From the NCBI GenBank assembly GCA_030704615.1, contig CM060733.1, forward strand, positions 22,756,001-22,816,000: 60,000 nt of DNA, read 5' to 3'. Below are positions 1 through 9,954 of this stretch, piece by piece. Origin of the DNA: Takakia lepidozioides. Taxonomy: Eukaryota > Streptophyta > Takakiopsida > Takakiales > Takakiaceae. A model generated the notes under the pieces. The model saw nothing but the letters and a program-made list of their open reading frames with translations, had not been told where the DNA came from and searched no databases. A program made the translations under genes and the position numbers. Within the stretch, counting starts at the first letter, position 1; each line of letters opens with the position of its first letter.

Positions 1-660
1 TGCATGCTAGTGTAATGGTTGAGGAGAAGAGAACGGGAGATCTCCCGTCATCCTGATCAGACTTTCACCATTTTTTTTGCATTTGTTTCGTGCATCTGTT
101 TTTCTTTGTGGGCTCATTCCTGGTGTTTGAAGGCAACGTGGGCTTAGGGTCTTTGCCAAGGGAACGGGAGGTCTCCCGTCAACTTGTGGAGAGACGAGTC
201 TTACAATCCTGTAGATGCATCTGCTTCCTCCCCTTCGGCATTGGCCTACGTCCGAAGTATAATTTCCGGAGCTTGCGACGAGGTCTCCTGGCTGGTGCAC
301 GAACTCCCCCCCTCTCAGGTTCGAGCATAAGAAGAACAGAGAGAGGAAAAAGGGCCAAAGAGTGCAGATGGAAAGGGCGCGAGAGGGGTGACTGAGGAGA
401 CACTACAAAAGTAGATGAAACGGCGGTGATGCACCACTTGGGTTCGAAAGGGTTGGACGAAAGTGTCTCCTCGGGGAGTTTGCGTCATTACGAAATTCGA
501 ATCGTTGAGGGTACGCCTGCCGTCCAAAAAACAAACATCATTATCGAACGGTCAGGCCGCGCCGCCTCATGCCCCTTCAGTCAGATAGAGTGCCGACATG
601 TGCAGCAATTCCGTTGCTCCACGTGTTCACATTTCAAGGTATTTCCGTCCCAGCGTCTGA
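1..660. other. No recognisable gene; flank of the palindrome array
   Basis: Short open frames exist on both strands here, but none has a recognisable domain or is repeated elsewhere in the window. Apart from two copies of a 16-bp palindrome I see no structure before the 53-bp array begins. Confidence 0.6.
33..179. repeat. Two copies of a 16-bp palindrome
   Basis: ACGGGAGATCTCCCGT at 33-48 is a perfect palindrome. ACGGGAGGTCTCCCGT at 164-179 differs from it at one central base. In both, the flanks read GA before and CA or CAA after, so the repeated unit is slightly longer than the palindrome. The function is unknown; it may be a subterminal transposon repeat. Confidence 0.7.
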
Positions 661-677
661 TGAGTTGGAGCGAAAAT

Positions 678-2383
678 GCGAATGCGGCGCCGCATTTCCG
701 TTAAGTACCATCACGAAGCTACACATCCGTACTTGTTGGAAGAAAATGCGGCACCGCATTTCCGTTCCACCTTCACATACCTTAGTTGATGAACGGAAAT
801 ACGGTGCCGCATTTCCGTCCCACAGCTCCAAGTATGAGATTCAAAAGGGAAATGCGGCGCCGCATTTCCGTTCTGGAATGTCGAAAGGTGCGATTGGGAC
901 GGGAATGAGGCACAACATTTCTGTTCCCGTGGTTCATGATTTTCAATGTGAACGGAAATGCGGTACCGCATTTCCGTTCCCACTTCACATCCGTTAGATG
1001 ATGAATGGAAATGCCGTGCCACATTTCCGTTCGGGAAAGTATAGAGGTCTCACCTGGACAGAAATGCGGTGCCGCATTTCCGGTCCGGAAACTTTGAAGG
1101 TCTCACATGGATGGAAATGCTGCTACACATTTTCGTAGCACAGCTCCAGGCCCAATATACAAAACGGAAATGCGGCGCCGCATTTTCGTTCTAGAATGTC
1201 GGAAGGTGCGACTGGAACGGAAATGCGGTGCCGGATTTCTGTTCCCGTTGCGCACGATTTTCAGTCAGAATGGAAATGCGGTACCGCATTTCCGTTCTGT
1301 AGAGTATTAACGTCTGACGCTGGCGGAAATGCCGTGCCGCATTTTCGTTCCACAGCTCCATGCCTCACATACAAAACGGAAATGCGGCGCCGCATTTCCG
1401 TTTTGGAATGTCGGAAGGTGCGACTCCGACGGAAATGCGGTACCGCATTTCAGTTCCGAGGTTTCAGGATATTTCATCAGAACGGAAATGCGGTGCCGCA
1501 TTTCCCTTTTGAATCTAATACATTCCGTTCTGGAATGTTGGGAAGTGCGACTCGGATGGAAATCCGTTGCCGCATTTCAGTTCCGACGGTTCACGATTTT
1601 CAGTCAGAACGGAAATGCGGTACCGCATTTCCGTTCTGGAATGTTGGTTGGTGCGACTCGGATGGAAATACGGTGCCGCATTTTAGTTCAGATGGTTCAC
1701 GATTTTCAGTCAGAACGGAAATGCGTTGCCGCATTTCCGTTCTGGATAGTATGAATGTCTCAAGCGGTCGGAATTGCGCTGTATGAAGCTGTCGGAATCG
1801 CACTCGGCTCCATGCATCAGATACAAAATGGAAATGCGGCGCCGCATTTCCGTTCTGGAATGTCGAAAAGTGCGACTCGGACGGAAATGTGGTGCCGCAT
1901 TTCTGTTCCCGTTGTTCGTAAATCTCAATCAGAACGGAAATGCGGTACCGCATTTCCGTTCCACCTTCACATACCGTGCTTGTTGAATGGAAATGCGGTA
2001 CCGCATTTCCGTTCTGGAGAGTATGAATGTCTTTTAAGGACGGAAATGTGCTGCAGCATTTCTATCCCTCAGCTCCATGCATCAGATACAAAATGGAAAT
2101 GCGGCGCCGCTTTTCCGTTCTGAAATGTCGGAAAAGTGCGACTCGGACGGAAATGCGGTGCCGCATTTCTGTTCCCGTTGTTCATAATTCTCAATCAGAA
2201 CGGAAATGCGGTACCGCATTTCCGTTCCACCTTCACATACCGTGCTTGCTGGATGGAAATGCGTTACCGCATTTCCGTTCTAGAGAGTATAAAGGTTTCC
2301 CCCGGACGGAAACTCGGTGCCGCATTTCCGTCGCTCTGGTGCATGACCAAGATGCAATACGGAAATGCGGCGCCGTATTTCCG
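678..2383. repeat. Array of about 31 palindromes on a 53-bp lattice
   Basis: The unit core is GAAATGCGGCGCCGCATTTC, extended by GG/CC, with a variable centre (GCGC, GTAC, GTGC, GCAC). Unit starts fall at 742, 795, 848, 901, 954, 1007, 1060, 1113, 1166, 1219, 1272, 1325, 1378, 1431 and 1484, exactly 53 bp apart. They resume at 1558-1717 and at 1830-2361 with the same step; one step is 54. Spacers are partly conserved and make higher-order repeats: the TTCTGGAATGTCG spacer follows most GCGC-centred units. Fifty-three bp is about five helical turns, so the palindromes face the same side of the DNA. The array lies directly upstream of the MULE transposase and resembles a subterminal protein-binding array. 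Confidence 0.93.
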
Positions 2384-2595
2384 TCCACCGGCAATCGAAA
2401 AAATCAATCGGGACGGGAAATTTGGAACCTGAATGGGTTGCATTGTTCCGAAACAACACAATTGCGGCCAGTCTTGATGAGCACAACTTGGTTGTCTGAC
2501 CGTTTTAACCAGCAGTCCTGGCACTTGTCAGTGCGAACGTTCCTGTCTGCACCGAGAATACTGCTGGATCCACCCTCAGGAGAAACTGTCAGGAG

Positions 2596-3522
2596 ATGTT
2601 ATTTCGTCGCCGAATCGGCCATCATTGTCATACTCACTGGCTATGGAATCAAACCTCCCACCTTCATGCATGTAGCTTGAAACAATACTTTCCACTTCAA
2701 TGTGCGACTTCCAATCGTCGATGGACTCCGCATGGTGCCTGTGAGCCTTGGTCTGTCGCTATACTGAACCTCGCACTTGCCAACTCCGTGCGGTGTTCGA
2801 TGGCTCCGAATTCCTACGCTATAGTTTGCTGTCCTCCGCAACTTGGGAGAGCCTGGATCCCAAACGAGGGAGGACTTTGCAGAGTGACTGAAACTTACCT
2901 TTGTTTCAAATTCAAGCTCAAACCGGGCACAGTTTATTTGGAAGAAGAAAGGAAGGATGTTCCTGGACAGGTTGACGAGACCATTGTCGTGCTAGGTAAC
3001 GACGGAGGTTGCGGAATCGAATGGCACGTTCCCCCGTCAGACACCATCCTGTACCGAGCTGTGGGAATGCCCATTCCCTTTCCGAATCAGTCGCTGCCCA
3101 CACCATCCACAAAGGAGTCCGGAAACCGACAGGCGGCCACTGCCAACAGAGAGGTATGCAACGATAATCATTCCCGACCTGGACCGTCAAGACCCTCCAT
3201 AGCTTCTCGTGTGGACGTGTTCGACATTTCCGACGAGGAAGATGATTGCATTGAGGTACCCATGTCCTCCACACGGTCGTTCAAATCCGGCATGGACGTC
3301 TCTGTAGGTGCTACGCATGTGCCCTCGAGCATAACTCCAACCCGGTCCATTGTGCAGCTCCTACGACAACATCACCTCGATGGTTCTCGCTCCGAGCTGG
3401 CTGCTCTCGACTATGCCAAATTCCCAGTCAGAAAGAGTGTGCACATTGCAAAGAACCACCGACGTGCATGTCCATGTGCAGAGCCAAGCAATACTACGTT
3501 ATCCATTTGCTCCCGGACTTGA
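2596..3522 (+). CDS. N-terminal part of MULE-like transposase, with FRN-like domain (broken)
   Basis: This 308-codon open frame sits between the palindrome array and the transposase core. The first third has no recognisable motif and its start is uncertain; frameshifts or introns may lie before about 2880. Residues about 100-165 resemble the C-terminal part of the FRN proteins at 25.5, 30.6 and 31.7 kb, sharing the pattern DxIVV, GG, then LxxRAVxxP. A serine-rich stretch with an acidic patch (DISDEEDDC) follows, as in transposase linkers. The frame changes near 3450-3470, where the next segment takes over, so the gene is frameshifted or has an unrecognised intron. It is probably a DNA-binding or accessory domain of the transposase. 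Confidence 0.5.
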   Translation: MLFRRRIGHHCHTHWLWNQTSHLHACSLKQYFPLQCATSNRRWTPHGACEPWSVAILNLALANSVRCSMAPNSYAIVCCPPQLGRAWIPNEGGLCRVTETYLCFKFKLKPGTVYLEEERKDVPGQVDETIVVLGNDGGCGIEWHVPPSDTILYRAVGMPIPFPNQSLPTPSTKESGNRQAATANREVCNDNHSRPGPSRPSIASRVDVFDISDEEDDCIEVPMSSTRSFKSGMDVSVGATHVPSSITPTRSIVQLLRQHHLDGSRSELAALDYAKFPVRKSVHIAKNHRRACPCAEPSNTTLSICSRT

Positions 3523-4571
3523 CTAGAGCTTGCATACACGTTGGGGTCCACTGCCACCCCTTGGCGAGAGGCAACATGCGTGAGGCTGTGCAGGAAGCAC
3601 ACGACATCATAAAAGAGGAGGTGAAATTGAGCCCCGGAGCCAGACCAAAACAGATTCAGCTGAAGGCAGCCCACAAGATTGCTCTTGGCAAAATCATGTC
3701 TGAAGATGGTTCCGACCGAGAGCCCTTGACCGAAGACGAGATGCGTGACCTCTTGGAGTCCGTCTCGCACGTTTGTAGTCCGAATGTGCGGAATCACATC
3801 GTATCTTGCAAGCAGGAGTTCGGCAGGGGGTCGGACATGTACTCAGTCCTGGAGGTGAAACGAATGACTGGATATGACTACATCCAAGGTAGCAGGTTTC
3901 CAGGGCAAGGCAGCGAATCCGATCGTTGTTACATTTTCAAAATGTCGACGTGTGGGCCTGGGAGTGGAGTCGACTTGGTCACTCGCATGACAACTGGAAA
4001 CTTGTCGAATGCTTGGGTGATGTTTGATCACATCAAGCGAATTACAAACCATCAGTGGGTGACTATGGGTGCGCATGTTTATGACTATCACTCCAAGAGG
4101 CTCATGACGATTGCAATCTGCGAGATGAAAGGGGAGGACACACAGTCCGAGATGCATATGTGGGAGGGCATAAACGAGCAGATGGCAAGGGCGGGATTGC
4201 CAGAGCCCAATTTCAGGGGATTCATGGCAGACAACGCTCAGGCCAACTGGGCAGCGGTGCGGCGTGTGTACGGTGAGGACCCCAATGTTCCAATGGAGGG
4301 GAAAGAGAGATCCTGTGGATTCCATTGGATGCAGAGTCTATCCCACTACACTACCAAATTTGTTGCTAGCTCATTCCAGGCTGAACACCGTGTCCTTTGT
4401 ACGGCGTGGAAGGATGCACCCACATTTGATGACGCGGAGGTTAAGTTTGCTATCATCGAGGCTTGGTGGAACACGTCAGGTGCAGTGGAGACAACCAATC
4501 TGGGAGCATTGCACAGCTGGTTGGGGTGGTGGCATTTTCGGTATCGACAGTTCGGACAGTACATGCGGGAG
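3468..4571 (+). CDS. MULE-like transposase core (DDE domain)
   Basis: This segment probably carries the catalytic DDE/RNase H-fold domain of a Mutator-like transposase. Visible features in order are: a candidate first Asp near WVMFDHIKRITNHQW; a second Asp in GFMADNAQANWAAVRRVYG, which has the MULE pattern D...A...AV; a Cys-x2-His-like pair in CGFHWMQSL; and a candidate Glu near WWNTSGAVETTN. The frame opens upstream of the ATG at 3468, so the true exon start is uncertain. The exon ends at 4571 with a clear GT donor (CGGGAG|GTAGGC). The joined product continues into PNTNMAESVHSSW, the TNxxES motif typical of MULE transposases. Residue-level catalytic assignments are by eye only. Confidence 0.75.
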
Positions 4572-4654
4572 GTAGGCTGCTGTCATTTTCGTTCATTTGT
4601 CTTTCTGTTACGGACATTTCGATTGGTCCCTCACCATTGTTTGTGTCCTTCTAG
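4572..4654 (+). other. 83-bp intron in the transposase gene
   Basis: GTAGGC...CTAG boundaries with a pyrimidine-rich 3' end. Removing this segment joins the two transposase frames in phase (MREE|RCLDSD) and puts the TNMAES motif directly after the DDE core. It is direct evidence for spliceosomal introns in this element. Confidence 0.8.
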
Positions 4655-5740
4655 GAGCGGTGCTTGGATTCCGACACGGACATGCCGAACACGAATATGG
4701 CAGAATCGGTCCACTCCTCCTGGCGAGCGTCTTCTGCCGCACATCTGGTGGACGTAGTCACGGCCACAACGGAGGACATCGACAGAGCAATCATGCAGCA
4801 AGCCACGTACTACAAGTTCTTGAGCGGCAAACAATGGGGCTTTGGGCCGGACAGGGAGGAATTATTGGTACGAACAGCTTCGAGGTCCAAGAATCCAGTG
4901 AAATGGGCGACAGCATTGCGAGAGAAGATCAAAGGGACGCCTCTGCACCGCAGAGGTGAACACCTAGAGGGGGACGTCCGGACTCGCCCTGTCAGGCGGA
5001 GGATTGAAGAGGAACCCGGGTGCAAAGAGGATTCCTGGAGATCCGACAGGAACATTCGGACAGCACCTCGAGGTCCCGTCATGTTGCCGCACAATGTGTC
5101 TTCCAGCAGTGGAAGCCCAAGAAATTCCAGATCGCCGTCGCCTTCAACCGGGGATTTCGTGCAACAAATTCCCACCGCTCCCTTGCCCCACATTCCGCCC
5201 GCTGTTATGCAGTATGGCCAAGCCATTGTGGAGACGACTGTGTCTGCATCACAGTGGAGAATTGCTCGCACAAAGCCGTCGTTTCGAGGAAGGTGTTCCG
5301 CAATTCGTGTGGATACACGACAACGTTGTTTAGAGATGATAAGGAGGAATCCAGATGGGGCTGTCCCTGCTCCTACTTTTACAGGAAGATTTGTCCATGC
5401 AAAGTTTGCGGAGGCGACAACCACCCAGTTCTGGTTCTGCAGGCACGACATTATGATTTGCGTGTATGGAAAGCCCAAGTACGGCATACAAACAATGCCA
5501 GAGGCTCCCCCGGTGTGGCCGGTGGAACCAGGCTGCGATCTGAGTCAGGTTGAGGCCGACGCCCTTACCGCCGCAGGATTTCGGATGGTGCAGCGCACTG
5601 ACTTCCCCAGACAACCATTTCCGCTTCCACAGCCTCCACCACCGACCCCTGTGAGAGCAAGAACAATGGGACACGACAGCTCTAAGCATCCTACACACCG
5701 TTGGGGAAACCGAAGAGGCGGCGACCTCCCTCAAAAGTGA
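4655..5740 (+). CDS. MULE-like transposase, middle and C-terminal exon
   Basis: In phase with the preceding exon. It begins with MPNTNMAESVHSSW, the post-catalytic MULE signature, followed by an Arg/Ser-rich basic linker at about residues 110-170 and a segment containing two FW/FC-type aromatic clusters. The frame is open for more than 350 codons and stops at 5740. The SWIM finger expected at the end lies in a different frame from about 5701, so a frameshift separates the two parts. This copy is probably inactive. Confidence 0.7.
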   Translation, partial: ERCLDSDTDMPNTNMAESVHSSWRASSAAHLVDVVTATTEDIDRAIMQQATYYKFLSGKQWGFGPDREELLVRTASRSKNPVKWATALREKIKGTPLHRRGEHLEGDVRTRPVRRRIEEEPGCKEDSWRSDRNIRTAPRGPVMLPHNVSSSSGSPRNSRSPSPSTGDFVQQIPTAPLPHIPPAVMQYGQAIVETTVSASQWRIARTKPSFRGRCSAIRVDTRQRCLEMIRRNPDGAVPAPTFTGRFVHAKFAEATTTQFWFCRHDIMICVYGKPKYGIQTMPEAPPVWPVEPGCDLSQVEADALTAAGFRMVQRTDFPRQPFPLPQPPPPTPVRARTMGHDSSKHPTHRWGNRRGGDLPQK

Positions 5741-6084
5741 ACGAGACAAGGATGGGGAATGCACTTCGGATGAACTGTACAATCCAGAGCTCGACAGAAG
5801 TGCCCCCACCAGGATTCGGGCGTGTGTATCAGATGGCCACGGCGGGCTCAGCTGTTCGCAATGAGGTGTACACCATCACCATTTCAGAATTACCCACCTG
5901 CAATTGCACCGACTTCCAGATCATGGCGAACAAGGGGGCATCATACTGCCCTTGCAAGCATTTGTACTACGTGTACCTAAAGAGACTCCGTTGTAATTCC
6001 ACAACTCATCACTTCATACATGCACCAGGGTTGAGCCCCCAGGAGGTTCACACTCTTCTGAATATGGATCCAGGGGACCAGTGA
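5701..6084 (+). CDS. SWIM zinc-finger C-terminus of the MULE-like transposase
   Basis: The segment encodes TITISELPTCNCTDFQ followed by CPCKHLYYVY, the CxC...CxH pattern of a SWIM zinc finger. These fingers commonly follow the DDE domain in Mutator-like transposases and bind DNA or protein. The frame is +1 relative to the preceding exon, and there is no obvious splice pair, so a small indel near 5700-5740 is likely. The product ends at 6084, 40 residues after the finger, which is normal for the family. Confidence 0.8.
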   Translation: MGKPKRRRPPSKVNETRMGNALRMNCTIQSSTEVPPPGFGRVYQMATAGSAVRNEVYTITISELPTCNCTDFQIMANKGASYCPCKHLYYVYLKRLRCNSTTHHFIHAPGLSPQEVHTLLNMDPGDQ

Positions 6085-6837
6085 GCTTGGCTTGCGGTCC
6101 ACATACAATGGTACGCCCATCCTTTTCGGATAGTAGAACTGTACTGCTGCCAGTACCTCAGACTCTGGCCACAGAAAGGTCCGACATATGTCTTGCCTAC
6201 CAGTAACCTGTTTTGATCGAACTAAGATATTACTATATCGTTCACTTGTTTCCACGTGCATGTATTTTTGTATGTTGGAGGGTTCATGTTTTTCTGCTTT
6301 CCGAAAACTTGCTCTCCTCATTCGACCTCCGACAAGGAAATGCGGCGCCGAATTTCCAAGTATCGTCGTAGGTACCCCCAGAGGCGGCCTTCGCCAACAC
6401 CAAACCGCTCCGAAATTTCGCACGTGCGAACCCTAATGCGGCACCCTATTTCCCAGTTCAGTTGCAAACCTTTCCCGCCGAATACCCGAAGAAGACAGAA
6501 TTGTGAAGTACTGCAGACTGTATTGGTGCAGACTCCATTGGTTCAATCGCGGCAAAAGGGTCAGCTTCATTCCAATGTTAAGGCATGTAAAACCGCGGAA
6601 TACTCTATACAGGCCAGTATGCGACGTCCTTTTGCAGTGGTATACTGGATTTCCCGTTGCACGGTCACTTATTTCCATGAGCGGATCTATAAAACCATGA
6701 GCGGACTTGTTACTGACGACATATCTTCGCCGCATTACATGATCTGGAACGTCCAAAAACGGCAAGGTCAAATAAAAAAAACTATTATTTTAATACTTGT
6801 TTAATCTGCCGCATTTCCAAATTTGGAGGAGTCCGCT
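6085..6837. other. Transposon 3' flank without genes; one isolated palindrome
   Basis: No convincing gene. At 6337-6358 there is one GGAAATGCGGCGCCG unit whose right arm is AATTTCC. It is the same variant palindrome seen at 31461 and in the 56-57 kb array, and it links this 3' flank to the upstream array. Confidence 0.6.
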
Positions 6838-6935
6838 CATGAAATCCGCGTATCTTAGACTTCGGCTCACCGCTCATGCGGCTCATGCGGCTCATGGCTC
6901 ATGGCTCATGGTTTCTGCTCATGAAATAGTAAACC
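6838..6935. repeat. CATGAGC-rich putative transposon terminus
   Basis: A cluster of GCTCATG/CATGAGC repeats ends in TGCTCATGAAATAG at about 6917-6931. The sequence ending GCTCATGAAATAGCAGCCCC recurs at 26.57 and 32.75 kb and, inverted, at 53.55 kb, each time at a sharp junction with unrelated sequence. I therefore read it as one end of the MULE-like element. In this copy the final CAGCCCC is replaced by TAAACC. Confidence 0.55.
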
Positions 6936-7039
6936 TCGTCTATTGAAGCCAATATCTTGCAGGCTTGTGGAGCCTGCTTGGGGCTATTTGAAGGACTATG
7001 TGGGGTCTTTTGAGGCCAATGTTTTGCAGGCCTGTGGAG

Positions 7040-7345
7040 CCTTGTGAGGGCTGGTTGGAGGACGATTGGAGGTCCTTGGAGGCCCATATTGGGCAGATTT
7101 ATGGAACTTTCTAAGAGCTCTTTGGGGGACTATTGGAGGTCCTTGGAGGCCAATATTTGGCAGATTTGAGGAGCTTCTTAAGGGTTGTTGGAGGACTGTT
7201 GGAGGTCCTTGGAGGCCAATACTTGGCAGATTTGTGGAGCTTCTTAAGGGCTGTTTGGAGGACAGTTGAAGGTTCTTGGAGGCCATATTGGGCAGGCTTG
7301 TGAAGCATTGTGAGGGCTGGTTGGAGACCTTGGAGGCCACTAATT
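7040..7345. repeat. Minisatellite with a period of about 66 bp
   Basis: Four to five imperfect tandem units each contain GGAGGTCCTTGGAGGCC followed by an ATAYTTGGCAGATTT block. GGAGGTCC starts near 7069, 7136 and 7201; units beyond 7260 diverge. Open frames across it are by-products of the repetition. It lies in the 5' flank of gypsy copy B and could be part of its LTR. Confidence 0.7.
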
Positions 7346-8086
7346 GGCGGGCACCTAGGGCCTTTGGTGGACTGTTTAGAGTCCAAGTTTGCGAACTTCT
7401 TGAACCTCGGTGGGTCTATGTTAGGGGCTGATTGAGGGCAGATTTCAGAAGTTAATGGCAATAATTTGAAGGCTCTTGAGAGTTATTTGAGAGGTTCTTT
7501 AAGGATAGTCTTATCTATTGCTTGAGCAAGAGTGAGTGTGAAGATAGGGGGAATAATGGGATGAGAGCATTCTGGGCTTAGAGATTGTTTTAGCTTCCCT
7601 TATCTATAGTCTTCCATCATTCTTGTAGGCCAAAGCTTTTCCGTAAGCGGAGGCAGAGCCAGTTTGGATAGAGACTTGGCCATCTTGCAAGTTTATCTTG
7701 CAAGTTTGAAGCCGCAAGGAGATCGATTGATTTAAGCTGTAGGAGGTGTTGTTGTTTGAGTTTCATGTGTTTGGATCCTCCTCCCACACATGCATGCTTG
7801 ACTGTGCGCCATGCTAGTTTGGTTTGGGCGCTTGCTTTTATAGGTGGTTGTGCCGGAAATATTGTGGTCAACCAATCCTAGAACGTACTGTCGGTGGTAA
7901 GGGTGGGTTGATGACCAGCAGACCAGAGGAGTGCCTGCGGTGGATGCAGGTGCAGGTGCAGGTTCGGAATAGGAACCTAGTATTCCAAACCATAAGCCGC
8001 AACAAGTTCTCTACCCGGTTACTTTGTGGAAAAGGGGCTTAGAGACAGGTTGATAACCGGTTTGAGTGTGAGTTTTCATCACGGAG
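7346..8086 (+). other. 5' leader of gypsy copy B
   Basis: No open frame of note. From about 7610 the sequence aligns by eye to 12040-12464 of copy A: GCCAAAGC..., CATGCTTGACTGTGCGCCATG, GGGCGCTTGCTTT, ACTGTCGGTGGT, GCGGTGGATGCAGGTGCAGG. It is therefore the untranslated leader upstream of gag. I could not place the 5' LTR boundary or a primer-binding site. From 7346 to about 7600 I recognise nothing. Confidence 0.55.
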
Positions 8087-8541
8087 GTGCCACCAGTTGC
8101 TGAGGAGAGTGCCGGTACGAGCACCAGCGATACTAGTGGGTATACAAGACGAGGTGTGCGGTTTAGGCCACCTTCACCTTCAGTGTCTTCTGAGGAAAGT
8201 TCAGACTCAGAGTTAGGAGGATTCTCGCCAAGGGTGCAAGTCATTTCCGTGCCATTGTTGTGGGATACGATGGAAGAAATGTATGGAGCTACCAAGGGGC
8301 CACGTCGGTACTCGGGAGCTGTGGGCACCATCGAGCTTGATGATTTCATACAGGAGTTTGATAATTGGTGTGATTTGCAGCAGATGCGCAATCCACAACT
8401 ATTTACGCCTTTTATGGCGTGGAAGGGGCTGTTTCAGCACCTTGAGGGGCCGCCTATGAATGACTACCATGAGTTTAGGCGGGGAAATGAGGTGGAGATT
8501 GAGGAGTGGCAACAATATTGGTCACCTGACTATATCTCCAT
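8087..8541 (+). pseudogene. gag: Gag N-terminus of gypsy copy B (split by insertion)
   Basis: The frame matches the start of copy A Gag: TRRGVRFRPPSPS, MEEMYGATKGPRRYSG, then LQQMRNPQLFTPFMAWKGL. It is cut at 8541 within the codon series for SPDYISI by an LTR-type insertion. The missing continuation (TRGTRAAV...) resumes at 20597. There is no in-frame ATG at the conserved N-terminus: the frame opens after TGA with ATC ACG GAG GTG, so the start is a non-AUG codon or is supplied by splicing. The first ATG is at about 8270. Confidence 0.85.
8538..8541. repeat. Left target-site duplication CCAT
   Basis: CCAT precedes TGTCAAG at 8542 and recurs at 20593-20596 immediately after ...CGCACGACA. Removing 8542-20592 and one CCAT restores the copy B gag frame exactly. 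Confidence 0.75.
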
Positions 8542-8898
8542 TGTCAAGTTAAATAAGCACAGTGTGAAACTAGCTAGAATAAAGCTAGTTATTTGTATTT
8601 AACACTTGGATTTAGGTCAAGTGTTAAATCAGGTGTCAAGTTTAGTTTGACACCTGACCCGTCTTATCTTCACGAGAGCGGCAGTCGCGCGGCTCATCTC
8701 TCTCGAGTTGAGCCTGCGCGACCGAGCTCCTTCATCGCTTCAGATCTGAGTGTGCTTATGATGAGAGTGTAGGTTGTTGTGGGGTGGAGTCCCCATAGCT
8801 TGGGGTGCCCCTGGCTCGACTATTATCTTAAAGAGTGATGTTGTTGGATTCATGTTGTTTTCTTGTGTAAACAATGTGTTTTTCTAGTTTTCTTATCA
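8542..8898 (+). repeat. Terminal repeat A1 (LTR-like, 357 bp)
   Basis: Begins TGTCAAGTTAAATAAG and ends CTTATCA, so it has TG...CA ends. It matches A2 (20150-20506) over its full length with two substitutions seen, near 8840 and 8873. It contains an internal hairpin-like pair, AAACTAGCTAGAAT and GTTTGACACCTGACC with its partial complement. It is not followed by the 86-bp B repeat that follows A2. Confidence 0.9.
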
Positions 8899-9482
8899 CT
8901 CGAGAGAGATCATGCTACCTAGTTTTTAGTGCTAAGCTAGATACAATGTTTTTTTAGCACTATTATAATATACATCTTGGGGCAGGAGTCCATCTGGCCC
9001 TGCTGTTGCCATGGGCTGTGCGCGCAGATCTAGTTGTCGTCTCTGCTCGTGAGTTTAAAAAAAAAAACAAGAGGTGTGGAGGTTGGAGACTTTGATAGTT
9101 GGCCACAAGGTCTTGGTGATGGAGTCTTGCAGTGACCACTGAACTGTCTGCCTGCGCGATGGCACGATGGGCCCATGGGAGGCGGCCAACATTAGCCATT
9201 TCTCTCATATCTGGGATAACGAGACACTGCTTTCTTCATCTGAAACTACTCCTGCTCTCTCCCGGCGAAGGGCCCGCGCTGGCTGGGATTTGGTGACCAG
9301 CGATATTCCGCCAGCATGAGTGGGACTGGCTTCCGTTCCATGCAATATTAGGTCTCTCCCGGCTTAAGTTAGTTCCAATTTGCAGGGCAGCAAGTCTGCA
9401 TTGTTTGCTGTCTCTTGCAATGGCCATTTGCTGCAGGGTTGGAAGTTCAAGGCACCAGTTACCTTCGCCAATGTGAACGCAT
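8899..9482. other. No gene recognised inside the insertion
   Basis: Begins with an AT-rich stretch, then non-coding sequence that may derive from the same host locus as the helicase fragment downstream. No LTR or primer-binding site seen. Confidence 0.5.
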
Positions 9483-9795
9483 TTGACTTCCGGTCACAAT
9501 GAAGGAGACAAACTTCTGAGGAATGCTGATGTCGCTGAGATTCTGCACCAGACCACTTTCCCTCGTTCAGTCAAGCTTTCGGGAACAGAGCTCCCTGAGA
9601 CATATCTGCACCGAATCGGTCGAAGCGGGCGGTTTGGTCGCAAAGGTGTTGCTTTCAATTTGTTGCTCACAGATCAAGATAAGCGAAACGTCACGAAGAT
9701 TCAACGTCATTTTAACAAAGTGATTACTGAGGTGGCATGGAATGATGATGTTGCAATAGAGGAAGTCTTGAGGGATGCAGGCCTTGCAAGAGCCT
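9483..9795 (+). pseudogene. DEAD-box RNA helicase C-terminal fragment
   Basis: The frame encodes ETYLHRIGRSGRFGRKGVAF, the conserved motif VI block of the helicase C-terminal domain. NLL, IQRHFNK and EVAWNDD follow, the normal run-out of eIF4A/Dbp5-type helicases. Only the last part of the protein is present; the Q motif, DEAD box and motifs III-V are absent. Possible splice signals flank it (CACAG|GTCTGG near 9803 and TTCTTGCAG near 9891), so it may be genomic rather than cDNA-derived sequence. It is a captured or trapped host gene fragment within the 12-kb insertion. Confidence 0.75.
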
Positions 9796-9870
9796 CCCTA
9801 CACAGGTCTGGTAAAACAAGGCTTTCATGTGGCAGATCTTGGAGAGGGTGAAGAGCAGACACACATGTGT

Positions 9871-9954
9871 TTGCTTCCATTCTTCTTGCAGACAAAGGTT
9901 CTCGAGTGGCCAAGAAGGCTGCCAAAAAGCGAAAAGCAGCATTTCAGTAAGCGT
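9871..9954 (+). pseudogene. Possible exon with a basic C-terminus
   Basis: After a TTCTTCTTGCAG acceptor-like site, a short frame reads SRVAKKAAKKRKAAFQ and then a stop. It could be the last exon of the helicase-like fragment, but the reading phase does not fit the preceding donor. Low confidence. Confidence 0.25.

Noticed and set aside
678-2383. CRISPR-like regular repeat spacing
   Set aside because: Units are palindromes with degenerate, partly shared spacers and a 53-bp period, in a eukaryotic transposon with introns; no leader or cas genes.
690-2430. Long open frames on both strands across the palindrome array
   Set aside because: They exist because the repeated unit lacks stops in several frames. 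The translations are repetitive (NAVPHFRS-like) and occur on both strands, so they are by-products.
4597-4959. Alternative frames over the second transposase exon
   Set aside because: Shadow frames. The chosen frame joins in phase across the intron and carries the TNMAES motif.
7066-7345. Coding frames over the minisatellite at 7 kb
   Set aside because: Open on both strands because of the repeat; translations are periodic and unmatched.
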